A stretch of 64,000 nt of DNA from positions 1-64,000 of the forward strand of contig DATJAL010000040.1 in NCBI GenBank assembly GCA_035516255.1, read 5' to 3'. Of this stretch, positions 38,540 to 47,785 are shown piece by piece; position 1 is the first letter of the stretch, and every line of letters begins with the position of its first letter. The notes beneath the pieces were generated by a model, which was given only the letters and a program-made list of their open reading frames with translations, ran no database searches and was not told the DNA's origin. Both the position numbers and the translations under genes were made by a program. Origin of the DNA: Chitinivibrionales bacterium. GTDB lineage: Bacteria; Fibrobacterota; Chitinivibrionia; Chitinivibrionales; FEN-1185.

Positions 38540-39067
38540 CTACGAAGCCCCGCCCTTGGATAAGACCATGGTCGCCAGGCTTTCCGACCACGCCGCTATC
38601 TTGTTCCAGTCGCGGCAGTCCTCGGTTTTGACCTTGCCCGACTTGTCCCTGCGCATGACCCAGCCGAAAAAACCTCCCAGCTTCGATAAGTCGAACGCGC
38701 CAGCGAAAACGCCGGTCATGTCCGGCGCCCTTATCCTGACCAGCGGCCTGAGATACGCCTCGGCGGCCGCGCGGTTTTTCGGCGTGTCTTCCTTCATAGT
38801 CATGCAGACGCAGAAATAGGCGACGGTTTTTCCGGCAAGGCCGGCGCGGTTCTTCCTTACGAACGCACGCGCCTCGCGCATGAGGAACCCGGCCCGCACC
38901 GGGCTTCCCACGACCACTGTGGAATACCGGGAAAGGTCAAGGCCATGGTTGACAATGGAAACATCGGCGCTAATGCCCTTGACGCACAGCGTTTTGGCGA
39001 TGGCGTTGGCGATGCCGTTCGTTGATCCGGTTCGGGAGGCATAGGCCACGAGTGCGCGGTCAGCCAT
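38540..39067 (-). CDS. Flavodoxin-domain protein (HemG/flavodoxin_5-like)
   Basis: A 175-residue protein. The FMN-phosphate loop reads YASRTGSTNGIA and the later flavin loops are VVGSPVRAGFLM and YFCVCMTMKED. The overall form is close to the flavodoxin-like protoporphyrinogen oxidase group, but it may simply be a redox carrier or reductase. AGGAA lies six bases before the ATG, within the end of the upstream FN3 gene, with which it overlaps by eight bases. Confidence 0.82.
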   Translation of the reverse strand: MADRALVAYASRTGSTNGIANAIAKTLCVKGISADVSIVNHGLDLSRYSTVVVGSPVRAGFLMREARAFVRKNRAGLAGKTVAYFCVCMTMKEDTPKNRAAAEAYLRPLVRIRAPDMTGVFAGAFDLSKLGGFFGWVMRRDKSGKVKTEDCRDWNKIAAWSESLATMVLSKGGAS

Positions 39068-40574
39068 GGCGGTTCCTTTCAGATGATTCTTCCTGAAAAA
39101 GAAATTTTATCGCCAGCATTTCCAGAGGATGCAATAGCGGCGCGAATCCGGTCACCATCGTCGTTGCAGACGCCGGCGCGCTCTGGCCGGACTCACCCGA
39201 TGCGTTGAGAGCGGATATTTTGTAGTAATACGTTACGCCTGCAACGAGGCCGGTATCGGTAAACGTGTCCGTCGACGCATTCCCGACAAGCGAATAGGCG
39301 CCTGTGTCAACGGTGTCCCGGTAAATATTGAACGAGGCGGCGCCGGCAACCGTCGACCAGGTCGTCATGATTGCCGATTTTGAAACGGCCGCGGCGGAAA
39401 CACCCGACGGCGGTTGACAAATAGTTATTGCGCTTATGGACGGACTTCTTACCGATTCTCCGAAGCGGTTGACCGCGCTTATTTGGTACGTGTGCGTTGA
39501 TCCCGCGGCAAGGCCCGAATCGATGAACTGGTTTGCTGCAGCAGTGTCGGCGGCAACGGATGCCGCCGTGGAAAAAGAATCGCGGTACACGTTATAGGAT
39601 GAAGCTGCCGGTACGCTTGGCCATGTCAGTTTTATGCTAGAACTGGAAATCCCCGCGGCGGAAATGTTTGATGGCATTCCCGGAATGGTAAACGAACAGA
39701 ATACGGAAGACAGGCTCGATTCGCCCGAGCTGTTGAGGGCGCTTAATTGATAGCAATATGTTCCTGAAAAAAGGTTTGTGTCGCTGAAGCTGTCCGCTGT
39801 AACGCTTGCGATCACTGTAAACACTCCTGTGTCAACGGCGCTTCGATAGATATTGTAGGATGATGCGCCTGTCACGCCGGACCATTTGATTATTATTTTA
39901 GAGCTGGTTTGTCCGCTGGCCTGCGTGTCAACAGGTGTTGCCGGCACGGTGATCGTGTTTTTAATAAACGACACCCCTGATATCCCGTTATTATTCACCG
40001 CCTTTATTTTGTAGAAATACCGTGTCCCGTTTGCAAGCCCGGAATCAACGAGCGTGTCTGTTGTTGCGGTTTCGCTGAACAAAAAAGCCCCGGTGTCGAC
40101 GGTGTCGCGGTACACGGTGTACGACGCCGCGCCGACTACGGGCGTCCAGGTGACCATGATGCGCGTGGCCAGTGTGCATTTTGCCGCAACCATTCCCGGG
40201 ATGGCAGTGGTTCCAAGGACCGCCGCGGATTGCCCTGATTCGCCCAGATTGTTCAGCGCGCTTACCTTATAGTAATAGATCGAGCCCGGAACAAGGCCGG
40301 TGTCGTTATAAATATTTTTCGTCACCGTATCAACCGCCACGAACATGCCGTTATCGTTTGCGCTTTTAAAAACCCTGTACGATGTCGCATTGATGATGCT
40401 GACCCATGAAACGCTTATGGCGGACATGGAAATTCCGGTTGCCGAAACACTGAGGGGCGTCGGCGGGATCGAAGGCCCGGGCGCGGTGGACGGAGCCGCA
40501 CAGAACATCAGCAGCGCAACGGCCGCAAGGGTAACGAAAAAAATATAGCGGAGGATACGCATGGACATAGACAA
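39060..40574 (-). CDS. Exported multi-FN3 protein, likely lipoprotein
   Basis: A 504-residue envelope protein. After a hydrophobic signal with an imperfect lipobox (LMFC), it has five FN3 domains of about 90 residues, each with the phrase type SYNIYRDTVDTG and YYYKISALN.SGESGQS. Such arrays appear in surface adhesins and as spacers in polysaccharide-active enzymes; here there is no catalytic domain. The last 30 residues are unlike FN3. The stop lies inside the flavodoxin start, so the two genes share a transcript. Confidence 0.82.
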   Translation of the reverse strand: MSMSMRILRYIFFVTLAAVALLMFCAAPSTAPGPSIPPTPLSVSATGISMSAISVSWVSIINATSYRVFKSANDNGMFVAVDTVTKNIYNDTGLVPGSIYYYKVSALNNLGESGQSAAVLGTTAIPGMVAAKCTLATRIMVTWTPVVGAASYTVYRDTVDTGAFLFSETATTDTLVDSGLANGTRYFYKIKAVNNNGISGVSFIKNTITVPATPVDTQASGQTSSKIIIKWSGVTGASSYNIYRSAVDTGVFTVIASVTADSFSDTNLFSGTYCYQLSALNSSGESSLSSVFCSFTIPGMPSNISAAGISSSSIKLTWPSVPAASSYNVYRDSFSTAASVAADTAAANQFIDSGLAAGSTHTYQISAVNRFGESVRSPSISAITICQPPSGVSAAAVSKSAIMTTWSTVAGAASFNIYRDTVDTGAYSLVGNASTDTFTDTGLVAGVTYYYKISALNASGESGQSAPASATTMVTGFAPLLHPLEMLAIKFLFQEESSERNRHG

Positions 40575-40685
40575 ATATACTATAAAATAGGAATTGCATA
40601 GGTTCTAGTTTTTCAGCCTTGGCTGGACAATGAAGAAATGGTATGATTAATCATTGGGGTATATCTCAATCCAAAAGGGGATCCA

Positions 40686-41798
<1,113 letters not shown>

Positions 41799-41812
41799 AA
41801 AAAATAAAGTAA

Positions 41813-42271
41813 ATGAAAAACAAATTAATAAAAATCCTTGTAGTCATTGCGTTGCTTTGCTATTTCCAAATATTCTGGAATATGTTTGCTTATGTTATAG
41901 GGGACCTTTTTTGGAATGGTTTGTGGGTTGGTATTTTTATTATGAATTCTAATCGGGATGTGTTATCGTATGAAGGCTGTCTTTTTATTTTTTCAATTAT
42001 TACTATTGTTCTTTATTGTCGTTTTATCCCAACCAGACGCTGGATAATGAATTTCACCTTGGTATTTTATTTTCAATTATTGCGGATGCCATTTGAATCT
42101 AAATTGTTTGAAGTGTTTGCGGGTATGAAACTACCAGGTTCCTTTACAAATCTTAAAACCATAACGGCATACTTTCTTTTAATTGGTTTTGTTTTCGTTA
42201 TTATGCTTAATTTCTTATTTCACAAATTAAAGCACCGGCTCAAGATCGCCTCTGATAATAAAGGCACATAA
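41813..42271 (+). CDS. Integral membrane protein of unknown function, AT-rich
   Basis: A 152-residue protein with about four membrane helices and no recognised motif. Base composition is strikingly AT-rich against the GC-rich surroundings (codons such as TTT, TAT, AAA dominate), which suggests recent acquisition. It begins 14 bases after the beta-helix gene, but no good ribosome site is visible. Function unknown. Confidence 0.6.
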   Translation: MKNKLIKILVVIALLCYFQIFWNMFAYVIGDLFWNGLWVGIFIMNSNRDVLSYEGCLFIFSIITIVLYCRFIPTRRWIMNFTLVFYFQLLRMPFESKLFEVFAGMKLPGSFTNLKTITAYFLLIGFVFVIMLNFLFHKLKHRLKIASDNKGT

Positions 42272-42418
42272 AGCCAAAATATGTTTTATGCTGATGGTGA
42301 CGTTAATGCTATTCAATAATGTTAAACCTGCAGGGTGGCCGGTTTGAACAAATGCTATACAAATAATCCTCTGTACGATACGATTATCCTTGATTGTATT
42401 GAATAGTAGGAGGCAACA

Positions 42419-43585
42419 ATGTCCCAGCTCATTCTCTGCGCCTGCAAAAAGAACATCATTGTCTTTGAGGAAAAAAAAACCGGCACGATCTCCAGCCTGT
42501 TCATCGAGCAGTACTGCCGCAACCAGCAGCAGGTCGTGAGCAGGAGGAAATGGTCGCATGAGGGGTTCGGCGCGGCGTTCCGAATGGACATGAGGCCCGG
42601 CATGGAATTCCAGGAAGTCAATGTCATGCAAAGCGCACGGATAACAGGCATTACGCCGGTTGACGGAGGCGATATCATCTATTCATGCGCGGTGGGCGAT
42701 TCGAGCGGGCTTTTCCGGTGCCGGCCCGGCGACGACATCGACAACGAGGGGCATGTGCTCCACGACCGCAACGTTCTCTTCGAGGGCGTCACCGCGACTC
42801 CCGACGGAAGAATGGCATTCTCAATCCGCAATAAAAACGGGGAATGCAACATCGCGGTGGGCAAAACAGGCAGTTCCCAGTACCGGGAAGTGACCGAAGG
42901 CGATTCCATCGACCGGAACCCTGCCTGGGATCCCGCGAATCCCGACCTTATTTATTACGACAGCGCCTCGATAGGGTATGAGAACAACGGAAGGCCGGTC
43001 ATCGGTCCGCGCGCGATCCTGAAAATCGAACTTTCCAAAGGGGAAATTGAGGAAATATTGGGCGATGACAACCTCGATTATTTCAGCCCGCAGGCGGATT
43101 CCGACGGCAACATTTGGTGCATCAGGCGGCCGTACGCAAAATCAAAAACGCCGGTGATGACGTTTTTCGATGTCCTGCTTGTGCCCGTGAGGATCGGAAA
43201 AGCGGTGTTCCACGCCATCGAGTTCTTCACCTACCGCAACACCGGCGAGACCCTCACCTCGGCGGGGCCGAACCCGGGAAAAATCCGCACCGCCGCGCCC
43301 GAGGATCTTTTTCTTGAAGGCGTGAGGATCGATTCGAAAAAAAACCTGAGGGAAAACAGCAGGGCCGGTGAATTGATACCCGGTATCATCTCCCGGAGCT
43401 GGGAACTGGTGCGCATGGACCCAAACGGCGACATTGTCTGCGTGGCGCGGGGCGTGTGCAGCTTTGCGCTGACCGGCAGGGACTCGTTTGTATTTTCCAA
43501 CGGCCGATACGTATGCAGGTCGGAGCGGGGCAAGGTGGAAAGGATTGGGGAGTGCGGGCCGCCGTGTAGGATTGCGGTGATGTAA
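42419..43585 (+). CDS. Beta-propeller-like protein of unknown function
   Basis: A 388-residue soluble protein without signal peptide. Repeating phrases (IIYSCAVGDSSGLFRC, VTATPDGRMAFSIRNKNG, PAWDPANPDLIYYD, FSPQADSDGNIWCIRRPY) are of TolB/PD40 propeller type. The N-terminal 60 residues form a distinct small domain beginning LILCACKKNIIVFEEKK. A strong AGGAGG lies six bases before the ATG. There is no enzyme motif; a scaffold or reporter role is only a guess. Confidence 0.7.
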   Translation: MSQLILCACKKNIIVFEEKKTGTISSLFIEQYCRNQQQVVSRRKWSHEGFGAAFRMDMRPGMEFQEVNVMQSARITGITPVDGGDIIYSCAVGDSSGLFRCRPGDDIDNEGHVLHDRNVLFEGVTATPDGRMAFSIRNKNGECNIAVGKTGSSQYREVTEGDSIDRNPAWDPANPDLIYYDSASIGYENNGRPVIGPRAILKIELSKGEIEEILGDDNLDYFSPQADSDGNIWCIRRPYAKSKTPVMTFFDVLLVPVRIGKAVFHAIEFFTYRNTGETLTSAGPNPGKIRTAAPEDLFLEGVRIDSKKNLRENSRAGELIPGIISRSWELVRMDPNGDIVCVARGVCSFALTGRDSFVFSNGRYVCRSERGKVERIGECGPPCRIAVM

Positions 43586-43637
43586 AGTTTTTATAAGTAA
43601 TTTGGCAGGCCCATTCATCACTCAGAAAGGATCGATC

Positions 43638-44366
43638 ATGGCAAGGTTTTGTATTTTATTTCTATGCTTCTTCGGCTCCCTCTCCGCCGGCATTCTCGAC
43701 ACGTACTACGCAAATGGCCTGAGCATCGAGGGTCAGGCCTTTCTCGGCTACGTTGACCGGGTTGTCACCCGCACGGACATCACCACGAACCCCACCGACA
43801 AGACCTGGCTGCAGTATTTTGACACCCGCGACAATGACCGGCCGAACTCTTTCAGGCTGGCCATTATGTATAGCAGGCCGGTCCTGAGTTTTCTTTCACT
43901 CGAGGCGGGAGCAGCGGTCACCCACACCGACGACGACGAATTCAGCAGGTATTATGATTTGACAAACGAGGTTCTGACCGTCAACTACATTGACCTGCCT
44001 GTTTTTGCCGGCGTTTCGCTGTATTATCGTTTCCTTAAAATGTTCGCTGTCTTCGCTTCCCCCGCACTGGAGCTGAACAACCAGTTTTTCAATTACAGCT
44101 ATCAAGCCACGCCGCCCATGAGCAATGAAATCAATAACGTGCAGGTGAAATACCAGTTCAGCCCCGGATTTGTCGTACGGGGCGGCGCAGAATTCATTCC
44201 ATGGAAAATATTCGGGATAGCATTGCTATTTACTTACAGGAATTACAGCTCCGAGGCGACGGACATTACGGTGATCAGCAACGAAAAATATAGGGAAAAA
44301 ATTACCTGTCCGCCATGTGCGCTTGGGCTGAAGGTGTCGTTTTATTTTCAGAAGAAGAGCAGGTAA
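43638..44366 (+). CDS. Outer-membrane beta-barrel protein
   Basis: A 242-residue protein with a short signal peptide (cleavage near SLSAG). Strands alternate through the whole length (AFLGYVDRVVT, VNYIDLPVFAGVSLYYRFL, VKYQFSPGFVVRGG), as in porin-like or OmpA-type barrels. AGAAAGG lies before the ATG at 43638; an upstream in-frame start at 43602 would spoil the signal. Role unknown. Confidence 0.72.
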   Translation: MARFCILFLCFFGSLSAGILDTYYANGLSIEGQAFLGYVDRVVTRTDITTNPTDKTWLQYFDTRDNDRPNSFRLAIMYSRPVLSFLSLEAGAAVTHTDDDEFSRYYDLTNEVLTVNYIDLPVFAGVSLYYRFLKMFAVFASPALELNNQFFNYSYQATPPMSNEINNVQVKYQFSPGFVVRGGAEFIPWKIFGIALLFTYRNYSSEATDITVISNEKYREKITCPPCALGLKVSFYFQKKSR

Positions 44367-44421
44367 ATTAACACGTTGATTTATTTATTAATGAGTAACG
44401 AAATCACTCATTCAACGCTTG

Positions 44422-45708
44422 ATGAATAAAGGAGGCATTCTGAAAACATATTTTACCTCCCTGTTCCAAAATGCCTTTACGCTTTCATGCTTCCTGCTTT
44501 GCTTTATAATGGCAGGAACCTGTCTTGCCCAGACCTTCCCTCCGCTCCCCGAAGGAAACACCGGCATTGCCAGCCGCTATCCCAACGATGCGGGCATTGC
44601 GGGAGACACGGACGTGATCTTCAGCGACGACTTCGAGAGTTACGCTGACTCGTCGGGTCTTTCCGCAACGTGGAACGGCGGTGTGTATCACAACGTCCGC
44701 CTTGCAACCGAAAAAGACCATGTTTTTGCGGGCTCGAAGTCGGTCGAGTTCACGCTGCCGCAGCAGACCATCGAGTGGAGCAATACGGTCGCGCGCGATC
44801 TTGACAAAAGCCACGAGCTCACGCTGCTTTTTCTCCGGGCCTATACCAAGTTCGACACGACGTTCGACGTCGTGGGGTCCAGCCACAACGGCATCGGCAT
44901 GTCGGCGCACTACTTCATCAACGACCAGGCCACGCCGGGGGTTCCCTCCAACGGCTACAACAAGTTCCTGATGGAATTCGAGAGCTGGCGCGGCACTGCT
45001 GCCGATACGTCGCCGGGCAGCCTCAATGTTTACATATACCACCCGGGACAGCGCTCGCAGTGGGGCGACCATTTTTTCCCGGACGGCGAGGTGATGCCCA
45101 ACACGTCGATTCCCTACGATTTCGGCAGCGGCTTTGTGGCGCGGCCCTGGATCACCTGCAAGCTCGGCAGGTGGTATTGCGTCGAGCTCATGGTGAAGGC
45201 GAACACGGTCGGCCAGAGCGACGGAAGGGTGGCGTGCTGGCTCGACGGAAAGCTCATCGCGGATTTCCAGAACCTCGTGCTGCGCTATGTTGATTCCCTT
45301 AAAATCAACAGGTTCAATCTGTCGCTCCACGCGGGCTCGAACCCCACCCGCCAGACCTATAAATGGTATGACAATGCGGTGGCGGCAAAATCCTACATCG
45401 GGCCCATGTCGTCGGCAGGGCCGGTAAAGAACCACTTGAATCCTGCAACAGGATCTTGTCTCCCCTCGGTTTCCGGGACCACGATTTATTTTTCGCTCGC
45501 GCAGGCGATTCCGGTCCGCGTGGACATATTCACCATGAGGGGAGCATTGGTCAGAAACCTTGTGGGCGGGACATTTTCAAGCGGCAGCCATGGTACACGC
45601 TGGGACGGCCGGAACGGATCAGGCGTTCCGGTCGCGGCTGGCATGTATATCGCAATGATAAGAATTGCTGACAGGACCTGGACTGCTAAAATGTCAATAG
45701 CACTGTGA
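44422..45708 (+). CDS. Exported polysaccharide-lyase-like protein with FlgD/T9SS-type tail
   Basis: About 428 residues. After the signal (ending CLAQTF), residues about 60-330 form a jelly-roll region like some polysaccharide lyases and lectins: DDFESYADSSGL, HVFAGSKSVEFTLPQQTIEW, YCVELMVKANTVGQSDGRVA, AWLDGKLIADFQ. The last 80 residues (VRVDIFTMRGALVRNL, RWDGRNGSGVPVAAGMYI) are a FlgD-like/type IX secretion sorting domain. The substrate is unknown. The ATG at 44422 has no ribosome site, while AAAGGAGG lies inside the frame at 44428-44435, five bases before a CTG at 44441; the true start could be there. Confidence 0.75.
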   Translation: MNKGGILKTYFTSLFQNAFTLSCFLLCFIMAGTCLAQTFPPLPEGNTGIASRYPNDAGIAGDTDVIFSDDFESYADSSGLSATWNGGVYHNVRLATEKDHVFAGSKSVEFTLPQQTIEWSNTVARDLDKSHELTLLFLRAYTKFDTTFDVVGSSHNGIGMSAHYFINDQATPGVPSNGYNKFLMEFESWRGTAADTSPGSLNVYIYHPGQRSQWGDHFFPDGEVMPNTSIPYDFGSGFVARPWITCKLGRWYCVELMVKANTVGQSDGRVACWLDGKLIADFQNLVLRYVDSLKINRFNLSLHAGSNPTRQTYKWYDNAVAAKSYIGPMSSAGPVKNHLNPATGSCLPSVSGTTIYFSLAQAIPVRVDIFTMRGALVRNLVGGTFSSGSHGTRWDGRNGSGVPVAAGMYIAMIRIADRTWTAKMSIAL

Positions 45709-45762
45709 TGATATAATCCTTATACGCGGATCATCTACAATCCATTTGTTGCGAGGTAATGA

Positions 45763-45927
45763 ATGTCCAGAAAAACCATTGTCCTTATGGGAATGATCTT
45801 GGGATCATGCATTGGCGGCTATCTTCCCACCTTGTTGGGAGCGCACGGCATTTCCGGGTGGTCGCTGCTGGGAAGCACCATAGGCGGAATCGCCGGAATA
45901 TATGTTTCTTTTAAACTTTCCGGCTAA
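45763..45927 (+). CDS. Small membrane protein with glycine-zipper helix (54 residues)
   Basis: A 54-residue frame preceded by GAGG seven bases upstream. It has two hydrophobic stretches, VLMGMILGSCIGGYLPTLL and LLGSTIGGIAGIYVSF, with Gly-x-x-x-Gly spacing that favours helix packing. Small proteins of this shape are common and uncharacterised in bacteria. It was not large enough for a typical gene-length cut-off but has coding composition and a clean stop. Confidence 0.6.
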   Translation: MSRKTIVLMGMILGSCIGGYLPTLLGAHGISGWSLLGSTIGGIAGIYVSFKLSG

Positions 45928-45969
45928 TTCCTGCTTTCTCTCAATGGATGTCCCCTGTTTTCAAATGCG

Positions 45970-46158
45970 CTAACAAGCTCCCAGTGCCTGGAATACCGGA
46001 TCAGGTTTTTCGGTTTCCAAATGCAGCCTGCTCACGACCTTGACGCCCACGACCCTTGCCAGTTTTTTCACCAGCTCGATCTCCTCATCCGACATGGGCG
46101 GGCATTCCGGGCTTGTCCAGAATTCAAGGTGTTCCAACATGATTTCCCTCGGTCCCAT
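45970..46158 (-). CDS. Small conserved-looking acidic protein
   Basis: A 62-residue frame with AGAAAGGAAG eight to ten bases before its ATG. It is acidic and helical (PPMSDEEIELVKKLARVVGV) with a single Trp and two Cys. No family recognised. Its small size and lone position leave some doubt. Confidence 0.5.
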   Translation of the reverse strand: MGPREIMLEHLEFWTSPECPPMSDEEIELVKKLARVVGVKVVSRLHLETEKPDPVFQALGAC

Positions 46159-46187
46159 GGTTCTTCCTTTCTATTCTCTGTTTTTAT

Positions 46188-46218
46188 TTCTCTGCGGTCT
46201 CTGTGTCTCCGTGGTGAA
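46188..46218. repeat. Fragment of the dispersed CACAGAG/CTCCGTGG repeat
   Basis: Only a right outer arm, CTCTGTGTCTCCGTGG, remains, next to a T-rich tail. It lies between the small acidic gene and the 3' end of the SHOCT-like gene, the same kind of place as the full copies. Confidence 0.6.
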
Positions 46219-46222
46219 TTTT

Positions 46223-46651
46223 TTATTCCCCGCAAAACACCTTCACGATGTCGCCGTTTTTCGAATTCACGTTGACTTCCATCTCGACCAGGTTTTTAAT
46301 GAGCTCGTCGATGTCCTCCGGCTTGATGTTGCTCAAATCGAAATTCATCCCCTTTTCCTTCATGGCGCCGTTGATGTGCTCCATGGCCTGCGGCGGGATG
46401 AGCGCGGTAAACCGCATGCCCGCGCGGATGAGCCCGAGCGGCACGCGCACGTCGACGTTGTCCTGCTGGGCGCTCAGCACCTTGACATACATGTATTTGA
46501 CGTTTTTCGGGGTTTTCGCCTGGACCGCGGCGGTCTCCGGCGTTTGCGCGCCGCTGCTTTTTCCCAGCGCGTCAAGCAGGTCTTCAGCCTCGCTCGCGGA
46601 AATTTTCCCGTCGGCGAGCATTTTGAGAATCCGTTTTCTTTCTTCTCCCAT
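46223..46651 (-). CDS. SHOCT-like domain protein, last gene of the DUF2089 operon
   Basis: A 142-residue soluble protein. The N-terminal segment RILKMLADGKISASEAEDLLDAL is the SHOCT-like 'short helical hairpin' signature that recurs at the ends of bacterial regulatory and membrane-associated proteins. The rest is a small alpha/beta domain (KYMYVKVLSAQQDNVDVRVPL) similar to the DUF4097/YvlB-type companion. GGAGGT four bases before ATG 46651 sets the start against a 46663 alternative. Role unknown. Confidence 0.72.
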   Translation of the reverse strand: MGEERKRILKMLADGKISASEAEDLLDALGKSSGAQTPETAAVQAKTPKNVKYMYVKVLSAQQDNVDVRVPLGLIRAGMRFTALIPPQAMEHINGAMKEKGMNFDLSNIKPEDIDELIKNLVEMEVNVNSKNGDIVKVFCGE

Positions 46652-46665
46652 AGATACCTCCATTG

Positions 46666-46947
46666 CTAAAGTATAGTCACATCCACGATTGAATTCTGCC
46701 TGGCATTGTTCACTTTTACCGTAAGCCCGCGCATCGCCGAAACAAGCGAAAACACGCACCCCAGAATCGAGAAAAGGTAAATCCTTGCATTGGCAAGACG
46801 GAGCACTATCTCGGCGACCACCAGAAACGGCAGCAGCAGAAACAGCAGTACGAGGGCAAAAGGCCACACGATGAACAGCGGCAGCCATATTCTGAGATTG
46901 AACCGCTCGCCCGAATGGATTTTCAGATTCATGACGCTTGGTATCAT
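46666..46947 (-). CDS. Two-helix membrane protein of the DUF2089 operon
   Basis: A 93-residue protein with two membrane helices (about 20-45 and 50-72) and a short basic tail (VKVNNARQNSIVDVTIL). GGAG lies six bases before its ATG and the preceding stop is one base away, so it is coupled to the DUF2089 gene. No known function. Confidence 0.72.
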   Translation of the reverse strand: MIPSVMNLKIHSGERFNLRIWLPLFIVWPFALVLLFLLLPFLVVAEIVLRLANARIYLFSILGCVFSLVSAMRGLTVKVNNARQNSIVDVTIL

Positions 46948-46948
46948 A

Positions 46949-47311
46949 TCAGCTCCTTAGTTTTTCAGCTGCATCTTTGGCCGAAATTTCACCCCGCTCA
47001 AGCTGGCCGAGTATTTCCTCCCGTTTGGGCGCCGGCGTTACCTCAACAAACTGCAGTTGGCTTCCTATTTTATTAAGCCGGGCCTTGATGGTGGGGTAAC
47101 TCACTCCGAAGGCCTGTTCCATTTCCTTTATAGAGCCGTGCGTGCGGATGAAATGAGCAACAAACACTTGGTCCTCATCGGAAAGCCGGGCAAGGGCCGG
47201 TAGCTCGAATTCGCCTTGTATTGAAATGCCGGTGTCTTTCATTTTAACCGATGTGACCAAAAATTCCTTTTGGTTGGTAAGGGACGTCAGTTTATACCAT
47301 TCCGATGCCAT
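46949..47311 (-). CDS. DUF2089 helix-turn-helix protein
   Basis: A 120-residue protein of the DUF2089 family. The HTH is visible as ARLSDEDQVFVAHFIRTHGS then IKEMEQAFGVSYPTIKARLNKI, followed by a C-terminal SHOCT-like hairpin (REEILGQLERGEISAKDAAEKL). It is likely a DNA-binding regulator of its own three-gene operon. GGAGG six bases before ATG 47311 fixes the start. The promoter and operator candidates are listed separately. Confidence 0.85.
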   Translation of the reverse strand: MASEWYKLTSLTNQKEFLVTSVKMKDTGISIQGEFELPALARLSDEDQVFVAHFIRTHGSIKEMEQAFGVSYPTIKARLNKIGSQLQFVEVTPAPKREEILGQLERGEISAKDAAEKLRS

Positions 47312-47341
47312 TTTCAACCTCCATATTGATTTTCTTAATAA

Positions 47342-47369
47342 AATATACTCATTAAATTAATTTTGTCAA
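47342..47369 (-). promoter_or_regulatory. Sigma-70 promoter of the DUF2089 operon
   Basis: On the minus strand TTGACA (47369-47364) and TATATT (47347-47342) are 16 bases apart, 31 bases upstream of the DUF2089 ATG. The -35 is perfect. The -10/-35 spacer contains ATTAATTTAATGAG, part of the candidate operator repeat. Confidence 0.7.
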
Positions 47370-47411
47370 TAGTTATTTTTAATTTTTTAATAAATTTCCT
47401 TTATTTTTCTT

Positions 47412-47434
47412 AACTCATTAAAATTTAATAAGTT
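47412..47434. promoter_or_regulatory. Candidate DUF2089 operator (palindrome)
   Basis: AACTCATTAAAATTTAATAAGTT is palindromic except for its centre and one pair (written in parts: AACTCATTAAA and TTTAATAAGTT). Its half ACTCATTAAA recurs at 47347-47356 inside the promoter, 65 bases away. Two such sites about six helical turns apart suit cooperative autoregulation. Confidence 0.5.
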
Positions 47435-47625
47435 ATATGATAATTAGGTATAGGTTTTTTTATCGGGAGCCGGCAGATTCGCAAGGTTGATGGTATACAG
47501 GGTGACAATTGGTCAAGCTGGATAGATGAGGTGATTAGCATCTATAGTATGTACACAATTTACAGAAGATTTTGACGTGCACCGAAGGTAGAATGGTGAC
47601 TTTGCAAAGAAGAGGATGATATTCC
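47435..47625. other. AT-rich intergenic stretch, no gene seen
   Basis: Between the DUF2089 promoter region and the 57-bp repeat I see no frame with coding character and no strong hairpin. Upstream AT-rich DNA could contain promoter elements for the large protease gene. Confidence 0.5.
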
Positions 47626-47682
47626 GCGCCAGGGGCGACCGGAGGAAGAACCGGTGCCGCGGCCGGCCGGCGCCATGATTTT
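47626..47682 (+). repeat. 57-bp dispersed repeat, copy A
   Basis: Reads GCGCCAGGGGCGACCGG, then GAAGAACCGGTGCCG, then GGCCGGCGCCATGATTTT. A second copy in the opposite orientation is at 57878-57934, with about six mismatches. The GCGCC and GGCGCC ends and the CCGG steps suggest a short folded element. It precedes the large protease gene. Confidence 0.7.
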
Positions 47683-47785
47683 CGCAATAATCTGCCTTGC
47701 CCTATTTATCAACATCATGATAAAATTATCAAGTATCTTCTTAGAGAATTTCTTTTCCATATTACTGTTCTCCGGCAAAAAAGAT

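Noticed and set aside
47654-47785. N-terminal extension of the large protease reading frame
   Set aside because: It runs through the 57-bp repeat, and a proper signal peptide starts only at 47786/47792.
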